Positions 1 through 7,865 are shown, numbered from the stretch's first letter. The stretch is DNA of 12,365 nt from Pseudomonadota bacterium (GCA_030671915.1 DAOVHN010000020.1:1-12365); one strand, 5' to 3'. Numbers and translations are program-made. Notes: generated from the letters alone by a model not told the origin.

Positions 1-1907
1 GCGCCATGAAGGCCGAAGGCGGCTGGGGTGTGGTCTGCACCGAATATTGCTCGATCCATCCGTCGTCGGACGATTTGCCCTATCCCTCGGCCAGCCTGTG
101 GGACGATGCGGACATCAAGGCCAACGCTCTGATGACCGACAAGGTTCACGAGCATGGGGCGCTGGCCGAGGTCGAACTGTGGTACGGCGGTAGCCGTACC
201 GCAAACCTGCATACCCGCGAAGTCTCGATGGACGTGGATAGCATGCCGAATATCGCCGGCGACCCGTTTCAGACGCGGGCGATGGACAAGGAGGATATCC
301 GGGACTTGCGCAAATGGCACCGCGATGCCGCGCTGCGCGCGAAGCAGGCGGGGTTCGACATCGTCTATGTCTACGCGACCCATGGATATCTGCTGTCGCA
401 TTTCCTGTCGGCGCAGACCAACAAGCGAATCGACGAATATGGCGGCAGCCTGGAAAACCGGGTCCGGCTGGTCCGCGAAATCATTGAGGACACAAAGGAG
501 GCGGTCGGCGACAGATGCGCCGTCGCCGTGCGGTTTTCGGCCGAGGAGGGCGGCGGAAAGGACGGCGTTCCCATGTATGGCGAACGCCGCGAGATGTTCG
601 AGATGCTGGGCGAGCTGCCGGACCTGTGGGACATCAACATCGCCGACTATTCGCTTGAAATGGGGGTGTCCCGCTTCGTCAAGGAAGGCGCGCTCGAACC
701 CTATATGTCATTCGTCAAGTCGGTGACCACGAAGCCGGTGGTGACGGTCGGCCGCTTCACCTCGCCCGACGCTATGGTCAGTCAGATCAAGCGTGGTATC
801 GTCGATTTTATCGGTGCAGCGCGGCCTTCCATCGCCGACCCGTTCCTGCCCCAAAAAATCGAGGAAGGCCGCCCCGAGGACATCCGCGAATGCATCGGCT
901 GCAATGTCTGCTATTCGGGCGACGGCCAGAGCGTGCCGATCCGCTGCACCCAGAACCCCACCATGAACGAGGAATGGCGCCGCGGCTGGCACCCGGAGAG
1001 AATCGCGTCGAAAGGCTCTGACGCAAAGGTGCTGATCGTCGGGGCCGGCCCGGCGGGGCTGGAGGCCGCGCGTGCGCTGGGCGAGCGGGGTTATGAGGTG
1101 ATGCTTGCCGAGGCGGGTCGCGAGTTGGGCGGCCGGGTAGCGCTGGAATCACGCCTGCCGGGCCTCGGCGAATGGGCGCGAGTGCGCGATTACCGGGTAG
1201 GGCAAATCGAACGCATGCCCAATGTTGAGATCTACCGCGAGAGCGAACTTGGCCCCGAGGACGTGCTGGCCACCGAGGTCGACCATGTGGCGATCGCGAC
1301 CGGCGCGACCTGGCGGCGCGACGGGTTCGGCCGCTACCATCCGTCAGGAATCGCCAGCCTTGGCCCGGCGAAGCGGATATTCACACCGGATGACGTCATG
1401 GTCGGGCGGATGCCCGAGGGAAAAACGGTCCTGTTCGACGACGATCACTATTACATGGGCGCGGTCATTGCCGAGCGGCTTCGCGCGGAGGGACTGCCCG
1501 TGACGCTGGTAACGCCCGAGAGCAAGGTCGCCGCCTGGGGCGCCTATACCGCCGAGCAGGTCCGCACCCAGCGGCGTCTGCTGGAACTGGGTGTCGAAAT
1601 CGTCGCGTCGCACGCGCTCACCGCATTTGGCGGCGGCCAAGCAACGCTCACCTGCGCCTATACCGGCCGCGAACAACGGATCGAAGCGGACTCGGTATTA
1701 TTGGTGACAGCGCGCCGTCCCAATGACGATCTGTACCGCGCGCTTGAAGGGCGGGTGGCGTCCCTGCGCCGCATCGGCGACTGCGACGCCCCGGCGATCA
1801 TTGCCGCCGCGGTCTATGCCGGCCACCGCTACGCCCGCGAACTGGACGAACCGGAACGGGATTTTGCCCAGGTCCCGTTCGACCGGGTGTTCGACGAAAC
1901 GGCCTGA
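1..1907 (+). CDS. Trimethylamine/dimethylamine dehydrogenase-like iron-sulfur flavoprotein (5' partial)
   Basis: The reading frame is open from the window edge. The first ATG (base 6) aligns by recall with about residue 47 of Methylophilus trimethylamine dehydrogenase, so roughly 46 residues are missing, including the region of the FMN-linking Cys30. Numbering here starts at that ATG. An old-yellow-enzyme-type FMN barrel spans about 1-290 and holds the Tyr123/His126 pair (TMADH Tyr169/His172). A [4Fe-4S] cluster motif follows at Cys296, Cys299, Cys302 and Cys314. A C-terminal nucleotide-binding domain has GxGxxG at 346-351. The family oxidatively N-dealkylates amines in the cytosol and passes electrons to an electron-transfer flavoprotein. 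Tyr60 of the aromatic substrate bowl is kept (Tyr14), but the Trp355 position is Asp306 and the Trp264/Asp267 segment is shortened (about 215-221). Trimethylamine itself is therefore doubtful; dimethylamine, histamine-like or other amines are possible. The stop directly abuts the convergent regulator gene. Confidence 0.9.
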   Translation, partial: AMKAEGGWGVVCTEYCSIHPSSDDLPYPSASLWDDADIKANALMTDKVHEHGALAEVELWYGGSRTANLHTREVSMDVDSMPNIAGDPFQTRAMDKEDIRDLRKWHRDAALRAKQAGFDIVYVYATHGYLLSHFLSAQTNKRIDEYGGSLENRVRLVREIIEDTKEAVGDRCAVAVRFSAEEGGGKDGVPMYGERREMFEMLGELPDLWDINIADYSLEMGVSRFVKEGALEPYMSFVKSVTTKPVVTVGRFTSPDAMVSQIKRGIVDFIGAARPSIADPFLPQKIEEGRPEDIRECIGCNVCYSGDGQSVPIRCTQNPTMNEEWRRGWHPERIASKGSDAKVLIVGAGPAGLEAARALGERGYEVMLAEAGRELGGRVALESRLPGLGEWARVRDYRVGQIERMPNVEIYRESELGPEDVLATEVDHVAIATGATWRRDGFGRYHPSGIASLGPAKRIFTPDDVMVGRMPEGKTVLFDDDHYYMGAVIAERLRAEGLPVTLVTPESKVAAWGAYTAEQVRTQRRLLELGVEIVASHALTAFGGGQATLTCAYTGREQRIEADSVLLVTARRPNDDLYRALEGRVASLRRIGDCDAPAIIAAAVYAGHRYARELDEPERDFAQVPFDRVFDETA

Positions 1908-2591
1908 TCATTCGGCCCTTGCCTGGTCAGTTTCCCAAGCGGCGCGCAGTTTCGTCGCGCGTTCCATGAAACGCTCTTCGAGAGGCTCGCAGGAGAGCAT
2001 GCGGTCGGCGCGAAAATGGCGGAAATCCTGGCGCAGTTCGCACCAGGCCGCCAGCACCACGGACTCAACGTAATAGATCAGGGCGACAGGCAGCACGGTT
2101 CGGGCCGTTTCCTCGCCTTCGTGATCGCTATAATGCAGGCGCAGTTTGCACGCATTCCGAATCGCCGACCGCAGCATGCCCGGATCGACCGCATCCAGCA
2201 TCTCCACGCCCCAGCCCGATACATGCAATCCGGCCGCCTCCAGCGGCCCGCCGGGGCCTGGGGTGACGACGGCGATTTTGCCGGCCGCGGTCGCCGCCGC
2301 GCGCATCAGGCCGGCGTCGCCCGTGCGCGCCAGCAGGCTGAGTCCCACGACAATCGCCTCGATCTCCTCGACCGTGAAATTGAGCGGTGGCAGGTCGTAG
2401 CCCGCGCGCAACAGGTAGCCGATCCCCGCCGCGCCCTCAATCGGAACTCGCATTGCCTGAAGCACGGCGATGTCGCGGTAGATGGTCCGCGGTGTCACCT
2501 CCAGCGCCTCGCCGATGGCGGCGGCCGTCAGGGGGCCGTGCGCGGTGCGCAGCATCTGGATGATTTCGAACAGCCTGTCGGCGCGGCGCAT
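1908..2591 (-). CDS. HTH DeoR-type / WYL-domain transcriptional regulator (YafY-like)
   Basis: This is a one-component DNA-binding regulator of about 227 residues. A winged helix-turn-helix lies near the N-terminus (RADRLFEIIQMLR onward, with the recognition-helix stretch VTPRTIYRDIAVL). The middle and C-terminal half is a WYL ligand-sensing domain ending in AAWCELRQDFRHFRADRM, a typical signature of YafY-like proteins. The Trp-Tyr of the eponymous triad are both Val here. I chose the ATG at 2591 because GGAGAG lies just upstream (2596-2601) and family members usually begin with this MxRADRLF sequence. Starts at ATG 2603 or GTG 2618 are also open, but the GTG lies inside a palindrome (2612-2629) that looks like an operator. 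The gene is divergent from the EamA exporter, so autoregulation and control of that exporter is the natural inference. Effector unknown. Confidence 0.9.
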   Translation of the reverse strand: MRRADRLFEIIQMLRTAHGPLTAAAIGEALEVTPRTIYRDIAVLQAMRVPIEGAAGIGYLLRAGYDLPPLNFTVEEIEAIVVGLSLLARTGDAGLMRAAATAAGKIAVVTPGPGGPLEAAGLHVSGWGVEMLDAVDPGMLRSAIRNACKLRLHYSDHEGEETARTVLPVALIYYVESVVLAAWCELRQDFRHFRADRMLSCEPLEERFMERATKLRAAWETDQARAE

Positions 2592-2611
2592 TGCGCTCTC
2601 CATGATCGCTG

Positions 2612-2629
2612 CTGACACATAGTTGTCAG
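2612..2629. promoter_or_regulatory. 18-bp inverted repeat, candidate operator between the WYL regulator and the EamA gene
   Basis: CTGACA-CATAGT-TGTCAG is a perfect 6+6 bp inverted repeat with a 6-bp spacer, in the 87-bp gap between the divergent starts at 2591 and 2679. It is the obvious candidate binding site for the adjacent WYL-domain regulator, whose relatives bind dyad-symmetric sites near their own promoters. I cannot place a convincing -10/-35 pair around it. Assignment to this regulator is by position only. Confidence 0.5.
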
Positions 2630-2635
2630 TAGAAC

Positions 2636-2652
2636 TGTGGTTTTACCCCACA
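2636..2652. promoter_or_regulatory. Second small inverted repeat upstream of the EamA gene
   Basis: TGTGG and CCACA form a 5+5 bp inverted repeat with a 7-base spacer, 7 bases to the right of the CTGACA/TGTCAG palindrome. It lies upstream of the purine-rich ribosome-binding region (about 2659-2667) of the exporter gene. It could be a second operator half or a small hairpin in the leader. It is short enough to be chance. Confidence 0.25.
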
Positions 2653-2678
2653 ATGAAAGGCGAGGGGACACACAGAAA

Positions 2679-3518
2679 ATGATCAGCACCGAGGGAATTT
2701 ACCGGACCGGCATTGTCTTGGTCGTGATATCGGCCGTGATTTACAGCACAGCCGGCCTGTTCGCCAAGGGCATCGCCTCGGACGCCTGGACGATTATCTT
2801 CTGGCGCGGACTGTTTTCGGCCGGGTTTCTCGCCGCTTGGCTGGTCTGGCGGGACAGGGCTGCGATGGGCGCGGAATTTGCCGCCATGGGACGTCCGGGA
2901 TGGTCTGTCGTGCTGGCATCCAGCGCCGGAACGGCGGCCTTCATCCCGGCCTTCAAGCTTACCGCCATCGCCAATGTTGCCCTCATATACGCCGTCGCGC
3001 CCTTCGCCGCGGGCGGGCTCGCCTGGATCTGGCTGGGTGAAATTCCGGCGAGGCGGACATTGCTCGCCAGCCTCGCTGCCCTGGCGGGCGTGGCGGTGAT
3101 CGTCGGCGGTTCTCTTGAAACACCGAATCTGGCCGGCGATCTGCTGGCCTTATGGATGACCTTGTCGATGGCCGTGATTTTCGTGATCTACCGGCGTTTC
3201 CCGTCGACCCCGTCAAGCGCGCCGATGATAGCCAGTTCGCTGGTCCTTGCCGGCGTGGCGCTGGCCATGACCGACGTGCTTGATGCCCCGGTCGCCGAAT
3301 TGCCGGCGATGGCGGGGTTCGGGTTGGTGCACGCGCTCGCCTACGTAACGCTGGTAGAGGGCGCGCGCCGTCTTCCAGCCGTCGAAACCGGTCTCCTCAG
3401 CGCCTTGGAAACACCCCTGGCCCCGGTCTGGGCATGGTTGCTGCTTGCCGAAATTCCCAATACCGAGACGATCCTGGGCGGGAGCATAATCCTGGCCGCT
3501 GTCTTCTGGCGGCAGTAA
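2679..3518 (+). CDS. EamA / drug-metabolite-transporter (DMT) family membrane exporter
   Basis: This is an inner-membrane transporter of about 279 residues, the usual length for ten-helix DMT proteins. Two tandem EamA repeats can be read. The first starts in the N-terminal hydrophobic segment (YRTGIVLVVISAVIYSTAGLF) and the second ends in ALETPLAPVWAWLLLAEIP, a typical closing motif, followed by a last helix. Known family members export amino acids, purines or other metabolites by proton antiport; the substrate cannot be read here. I chose ATG 2679 because it follows AGGCGAGGGG (about 2658-2667). A GTG start at 2637 would add 14 non-hydrophobic residues and cover the leader. The gene is divergent from the WYL regulator and ends 4 bp from the convergent aminotransferase gene. 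Confidence 0.9.
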   Translation: MISTEGIYRTGIVLVVISAVIYSTAGLFAKGIASDAWTIIFWRGLFSAGFLAAWLVWRDRAAMGAEFAAMGRPGWSVVLASSAGTAAFIPAFKLTAIANVALIYAVAPFAAGGLAWIWLGEIPARRTLLASLAALAGVAVIVGGSLETPNLAGDLLALWMTLSMAVIFVIYRRFPSTPSSAPMIASSLVLAGVALAMTDVLDAPVAELPAMAGFGLVHALAYVTLVEGARRLPAVETGLLSALETPLAPVWAWLLLAEIPNTETILGGSIILAAVFWRQ

Positions 3519-3522
3519 CGCC

Positions 3523-4908
3523 CTACAGTAACCCCTCGCGGCCCAGATCGTCGCAAGTAGCCTGGATGCTGTCGCGCAGTATGTCGGCGATGGTCTGGAT
3601 TTCGGCTTCGGTCAGGATCAGCGGCGGTGAGAGAACTGCCATATGGGCCAGCGGGCGCACCACCAGGCCACGGTCCTGGGCATGGCGGGCGACGCGCGGG
3701 CCGACCTTGGTCTCGGCGTCGAAAATTTCTTTCGTCGCGCTGTCCTTCACGAACTCGATGCCCATCATGAAGTGGCTGCCGCGCACCTCGCCGACGATCG
3801 GTAGGTCGCCAAGCCCTTTCAGCGCGGTCTCGAAAACCGGGCCGAGCCGGCGCACACGGCCGCAGATGTCTTCGTCTTCCAGGATGGCAATATTGGCCAG
3901 CGCCGCGGCGCAGCAGGCGGGATGCCCGGAATAGGTCATGCCGTGCAGGAACATCCCGTCGGGCCCCGAGATGACCTCGTGGATTTCATCCGAGACGATG
4001 GTGGCCGACAACGGCTGATAGCCGGAGGTCAGCCCTTTCGCGCTGGTGATGATGTCCGGCTCGAATCCGTAGACGTCTTGCGAGGCGAACATGTGGCCCA
4101 GGCGGCCGAACGCCGTTACCACCTCGTCCGAGATATACATGATGTCGTGCCGCCCGCAAACCGCGCGGGTGCGCGCGTGGTAGCCGTCGGGCGGCACGAT
4201 GACGCCACCGGCGCCGAGGATCGGCTCGGCGATGAAACAGGCGATGTTGTCCGCGCCGATCTTCTCGATCGTATCGTCCAACTCGTCGATCAGGAAATCC
4301 AGAAATTCCGCCTCGGCCATGCCGTCGGGCCGCCGGTAGGCGTATGGGGAGGACAGAAAATGGACCAGTTCGTCGGCCGAGTCCCAACCCACCCGGTAGG
4401 CCGGCGTGGTCATGGCGACCGCCATATGGGTCGAGCCGTGATAGGCGCCGATACGCGACAGGATCTTCTTCTTGTTCGGTTTGCCGAGCCGGTTGAAGTA
4501 ATGATGCAGGATGCGGATGGCGCTGTCGTTGGCGACCGAGCCTGAATTGGCGAAATAAACATGGTTCAGCGCGCCCGGCGCCAAGGCGGCGATCTTTTCC
4601 GACAGCAGCGCCGCGCTTGGGTGGGTCAGGTTATAGAAGGTGGAGTAATAATCGAGCTGGCTCAATTGCTCAGTCACGGCCCGAATAATCTCCTGCCTGC
4701 CATGCCCGACATTGACGCACCACAAACCGCCGATCCCGTCCAGCAACCGGTTGCCTTCGGAATCCGTGACATAGGCGCCTTCGGCCGCGGTAATCGCGGT
4801 TCGCGCTCCATCCTTCTTCAGCGCATCGAGGTCCGCGAAAGCATGGATAAGATGCTCATCCAGCGCCAGAATCTCGTCGGTCGTATACTGCTTGTTGGAA
4901 ATTGTCAT
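3523..4908 (-). CDS. Class III PLP-dependent aminotransferase (putrescine / omega-amino-acid:pyruvate type)
   Basis: This is a fold-type I omega-aminotransferase of 461 residues, a full family length. Visible motifs include [10 protein letters not shown] (61-70), the PLP phosphate-binding GS at 123-124, the ring-stacking YHGST (157 on), [11 protein letters not shown] with Asp261 facing the pyridine nitrogen, and the Schiff-base Lys291 in [15 protein letters not shown]. The segment [19 protein letters not shown] (about 321-339) carries the second phosphate-contacting Thr. Overall the sequence resembles the SpuC/pyruvate-aminotransferase group, which takes terminal amines such as putrescine, taurine or beta-alanine to aldehydes. 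The usual Glu after NSGS is Val125. The gene is transcribed away from the dehydratase operon across a shared 249-bp region. It could therefore deaminate a substrate or product of that operon, but this is inference. Confidence 0.93.
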   Translation of the reverse strand: MTISNKQYTTDEILALDEHLIHAFADLDALKKDGARTAITAAEGAYVTDSEGNRLLDGIGGLWCVNVGHGRQEIIRAVTEQLSQLDYYSTFYNLTHPSAALLSEKIAALAPGALNHVYFANSGSVANDSAIRILHHYFNRLGKPNKKKILSRIGAYHGSTHMAVAMTTPAYRVGWDSADELVHFLSSPYAYRRPDGMAEAEFLDFLIDELDDTIEKIGADNIACFIAEPILGAGGVIVPPDGYHARTRAVCGRHDIMYISDEVVTAFGRLGHMFASQDVYGFEPDIITSAKGLTSGYQPLSATIVSDEIHEVISGPDGMFLHGMTYSGHPACCAAALANIAILEDEDICGRVRRLGPVFETALKGLGDLPIVGEVRGSHFMMGIEFVKDSATKEIFDAETKVGPRVARHAQDRGLVVRPLAHMAVLSPPLILTEAEIQTIADILRDSIQATCDDLGREGLL

Positions 4909-5012
4909 GACGCCCCGTCCGTTTTTCGATAACCCGACCGCAGCCGCTTGAACAGCCGGGAGGCTAGCACAAGGCCCTGATCAATACGAGCGTGCCGGGG
5001 TTCCATCCATCA

Positions 5013-5030
5013 GGCGGCTTTTTTGCCGCC
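5013..5030. repeat. GC-rich inverted repeat with a T6 loop in the divergent control region
   Basis: GGCGGC-TTTTTT-GCCGCC is a perfect 6+6 bp inverted repeat. It overlaps a second one at 5028-5041 (GCCGG-CCAA-CCGGC), so the two hairpins would exclude each other in RNA. It lies between the aminotransferase and dehydratase starts. No T-run follows on either strand, so it is not a standard intrinsic terminator. It may be an operator or leader structure; function unknown. Confidence 0.35.
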
Positions 5031-5087
5031 GGCCAACCGGCTATGGGGTCGCGATATTGCCCAAACCAGGGTCTGAAAAATGTTTGC

Positions 5088-5128
5088 TTGACGGCGATAC
5101 CCGTTTCTCAACATGCTTATGCCATAAG
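5088..5128 (+). promoter_or_regulatory. Candidate promoter/operator of the diol dehydratase operon
   Basis: A good -35-like hexamer, TTGACG, lies at 5088-5093. No clear -10 stands 16-18 bases downstream (ACATGC at 17 is poor). About 22 bases after the hexamer is a perfect palindrome, CTTATG-C-CATAAG (5116-5128), which would overlap the -10/start-site region, the usual place for a repressor operator. It sits 29 bp before the dehydratase start. The regulator is not identifiable, and the WYL regulator in this window has a different palindrome beside it. Confidence 0.4.
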
Positions 5129-5157
5129 AGGACGAACAGAATGGGGCGGGTACGGTT

Positions 5158-7440
5158 ATGGCGACCGACGAGTACCGCGGCGCTAATCGCTGGAAGCGGT
5201 TTTCCGACTGGGACGAGCGGGCGCTTCGGCTGGATAATTTCGCGGTCGAGGACGCGGAGAACGGCTTTGCCGCCTTCAAGGGTGCAAACGACCCGTCCCC
5301 CGGACTGACCGTCGAGAATGGCAGGGTCACCTCCATGGACGGGGTGGCGGAAGCCGATTTCGACATGATCGACCTGTTTATCGCGCGCTACCATATCGAC
5401 CCGGAGGCCGCCAAGCAGGCCATGGCAATGCCGTCGGAACAGGCGGCGCGTATGCTGGTGGACATGAATGTGCCGCGCGCCGAGATGGTGCGACTGGCGC
5501 ATGGCATGACGCCGGCCAAGCTGGCCGAGGTGGTGGCGCATCTCAACGCCATGGAGATAGCCTTTGCCTATTCGAAGATGCGCGCGCGCCGAACGCCGGG
5601 CAATCAGGGCCACGTCACCAATGCCAAGGACGACCCGCTGCAACTGGCCGCCGACGCCGCCACCGCTGTTGCTTTTGGTTTTGACGAGATCGAGACGACC
5701 ATGCGGGTTTCGCGCAACGCCTGGTCGAACGCGCTGGCCTGTTGCGTCGGCGCGGCGGTGGGCCGGGCCGGGACGCTGTTTCAATGCTCCAGCGAGGAGG
5801 CGGAGGAGCTGCAGATCGGCATGGCGGGCTTTACCTCATACGCCGAGACGGTCTCGGTCTACGGCACCGAGAAGGCCTTCATCGACGGCGACGATACGCC
5901 CTGGTCGAAGGCCTGGCTGGCCGCGGCCTACGCCTCGCGCGGGATCAAGATGCGCTGTACCTCGGGCGCGGCGTCCGAATTGCTGATGGGTTTCCACGAG
6001 GCCAAATCGCTGCTGTATCTTGAGGCTCGATGCCTCTGCCTGCAGCGCGCCATGGGATCGCAGGGTACCCAGAACGGCGGCATCGACGGCGCGCCACTGG
6101 CCGCCAGCATGCCCGGCGGTGTGCGCGAGCTGATGGCGGAAAACCTGCTGGCGGTGTGGCTGGATCTGGAATGCGCCTCGGGCAACGACGCGCGTTCATC
6201 TGAATCCGAAATTCGCATCGGCGCCAAGATCCTGCCCTTCCTGCTGGCCGGGTCGGACTTTATCTGTTCCGGGTTCGGGACGATCCTGAAATACGACAAT
6301 TCCTTCAACCCGTCGCTGTTCAACGGCGAGGAGCTGGAGGAATTTCTGGTGCTACAGCGCGATTTCGAGGCCGATGGCGGGCTGACACCGGGCGAGGAAA
6401 CCCGTGTGCTGGAACTGCGCCGCCGCGCGGTGGACGCCTTGTCGGCCGTATTCGAGGAACTGGGGCTTGCCGCCCCGGACGCCCGCATGAAGGCCAGCGT
6501 CGTCGCCGCCTCCGGCTCGGACGAGACCGAAAGCTACCTGCCGCGCGACGTCGCCCCGATCAGCGAGGCTATCAAGGAACGCGGCATCTCGGTCGTCGAT
6601 GTGATCCGCGCCCTGCACAAGCGCGGCTTCGTGGAAGAGGCCGAGAACCTGCTGTTCCTGGTGAAGCTTCGGGTGTCCGGCGATTATTTGCAAACCTCGG
6701 CGATCGTGCGCGAGGGCCGTGTCATCGGCGCCATCAACGACCCGAACGACTATAGCGGGCCAGGCAGCGGCTACCGGCTGAGCGAGGAACGGCGGCGCGA
6801 GCTGTGTAATATTCGCGACGTGCTGGACCGCGAGGAGGTTCTGCGCGGCGCGGCGGTCCATCGCACGGCCGAGGCCGCGCGGATCGCCTATCGCGACATG
6901 GGACCGGCCGGGAAGGGCGGGGACGCGAAGGAAGTCGTCATCGGGATAAGCCCGGCCTTCGGCCTGCAGCTATACCAGACGCTGGCCGGGCATTCGCTCA
7001 GCCGTGTCCTCGCCAAAATGATCGCCGGCATTGAGGAGGCGGGGGCCAAGGCCCGGATCGTACGGTTCCGCCATACCGGGGATACCTCGTTCCTAGGGCT
7101 CAGCGCGGCGCATCTGGCCGGCTCTGGCGTCGGCATAGGTATCCAGGCCAAGGGTACTGCGGTAATCCACCAGAAAGACCGCCTGCCGCACAACAATCTT
7201 GAACTCTTCTCCAACGCGCCGATCACCCGGCTGGAGCACTACCGAAAGCTGGGCGCCAACGCGGCGACCTATGCGCTGGGCGAGATGCCCGACCCGGTGG
7301 TGGTGCCGACCCGCGGCGAGGCGATGGGCGCGCGCTACCATGCCAGGGTGGCGCTGATCTATGCGATCGAGACGGGGCTGACCAGCGAGGGCGCGGCGCC
7401 CGAAGACGTTACCGTCGAATTCAAGGAGAGCGCCACATGA
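5158..7440 (+). CDS. B12-dependent diol/glycerol dehydratase, fused large and medium subunits
   Basis: This cytosolic radical enzyme uses adenosylcobalamin to convert 1,2-diols to aldehydes. Residues 1-565 match the large subunit (PduC/DhaB) almost without gaps: catalytic-region residues are offset by exactly +9 from Klebsiella oxytoca. Conserved are Gln150, His152, Glu179, Glu230, Gln305, Asp344, Ser371 and Phe383 (K. oxytoca Gln141, His143, Glu170, Glu221, Gln296, Asp335, Ser362, Phe374), covering metal and substrate binding. A linker of about 25 residues follows. From residue 592 (EVVIGISPAFG) to the end is a medium-subunit domain (PduD-like), lacking that subunit's usual N-terminal extension. 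Pocket residues differ: Asp310 replaces Ser301 and Ala345 replaces Gln336. Start: an in-frame stop at 5125 leaves no earlier ATG, and NRWKRF at 10-15 lines up with the PduC N-terminus. The end overlaps the small-subunit start by 4 bp. The true substrate is uncertain. Confidence 0.95.
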   Translation: MATDEYRGANRWKRFSDWDERALRLDNFAVEDAENGFAAFKGANDPSPGLTVENGRVTSMDGVAEADFDMIDLFIARYHIDPEAAKQAMAMPSEQAARMLVDMNVPRAEMVRLAHGMTPAKLAEVVAHLNAMEIAFAYSKMRARRTPGNQGHVTNAKDDPLQLAADAATAVAFGFDEIETTMRVSRNAWSNALACCVGAAVGRAGTLFQCSSEEAEELQIGMAGFTSYAETVSVYGTEKAFIDGDDTPWSKAWLAAAYASRGIKMRCTSGAASELLMGFHEAKSLLYLEARCLCLQRAMGSQGTQNGGIDGAPLAASMPGGVRELMAENLLAVWLDLECASGNDARSSESEIRIGAKILPFLLAGSDFICSGFGTILKYDNSFNPSLFNGEELEEFLVLQRDFEADGGLTPGEETRVLELRRRAVDALSAVFEELGLAAPDARMKASVVAASGSDETESYLPRDVAPISEAIKERGISVVDVIRALHKRGFVEEAENLLFLVKLRVSGDYLQTSAIVREGRVIGAINDPNDYSGPGSGYRLSEERRRELCNIRDVLDREEVLRGAAVHRTAEAARIAYRDMGPAGKGGDAKEVVIGISPAFGLQLYQTLAGHSLSRVLAKMIAGIEEAGAKARIVRFRHTGDTSFLGLSAAHLAGSGVGIGIQAKGTAVIHQKDRLPHNNLELFSNAPITRLEHYRKLGANAATYALGEMPDPVVVPTRGEAMGARYHARVALIYAIETGLTSEGAAPEDVTVEFKESAT

Positions 7441-7865
7441 GCGAGAGCAAACTCGGTATCGCCGATTATCCGCTGGCCGAACGCCGGCCGGAACTGGTGC
7501 GCGGCCGACGCGGCAAGGGGCTTGCGGATCTGACCCTGGACGAGGTTCTTTCCGGCGAGGTCGAGATGGAGGATTTGCGCATCACGCCAGACGCCTTGCT
7601 GCAACAGGCCGAAATCGCGCGCGATGCCAACCGCGCCACCCTGGCCGGCAATTTCGAGCGCGCCTCGGAAATGGCCGACCTGCCGCAGGAGTTCATCATG
7701 GAGGTCTACGAGCTGCTGCGCCCGGGCCGCGCCCCCGACAAGACCGCGCTGGAGGCAGCCGCCGCTAGGCTGCGCGACGACTACGGGGCGGAAAGGCTTG
7801 CGCAATTCGTCGAGGAGGCGGCCGAGGTTTATGAACGCCGCGGCCTGTTCACCTTCAGATTCTGA
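7437..7865 (+). CDS. B12-dependent diol/glycerol dehydratase small subunit (PduE-like)
   Basis: This 142-residue protein is homologous to the small (gamma) subunit of diol dehydratase. Recognisable stretches are ADYPLAERRPELV, LTLDEVLSGEVEMEDLRITPDAL, NFERASEMADLP and EVYELLRPGRAP, which parallel PduE nearly word for word. The PduE N-terminal extension of about 30 residues before SDYPL, linked to microcompartment packaging and low solubility, is absent; only nine residues (MSESKLGIA) precede the DYPL motif. The start codon overlaps the stop of the fused large/medium gene (ATGA), so the two are translationally coupled, as expected for a fixed-stoichiometry complex. Together the two chains supply all three classical subunits. 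No reactivase gene follows, as it often does in dha/pdu operons. Confidence 0.93.
   Translation: MSESKLGIADYPLAERRPELVRGRRGKGLADLTLDEVLSGEVEMEDLRITPDALLQQAEIARDANRATLAGNFERASEMADLPQEFIMEVYELLRPGRAPDKTALEAAAARLRDDYGAERLAQFVEEAAEVYERRGLFTFRF

Noticed and set aside
6..8. ATG at base 6 as the true start of the TMADH-like gene
   Set aside because: Homology shows conserved sequence around and before it; about 46 residues including the FMN-linking Cys region are upstream of the window.
1900..1920. Intrinsic terminator between the convergent TMADH-like and WYL regulator genes
   Set aside because: Only a weak GGCC/GGCC pairing with no T-run; the two stop codons abut directly.
4909..5157. Cobalamin riboswitch upstream of the B12-dependent dehydratase
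   Set aside because: The region is short and I could not find a B12-box-like conserved core; B12 riboswitches usually precede synthesis or uptake genes rather than dehydratases.
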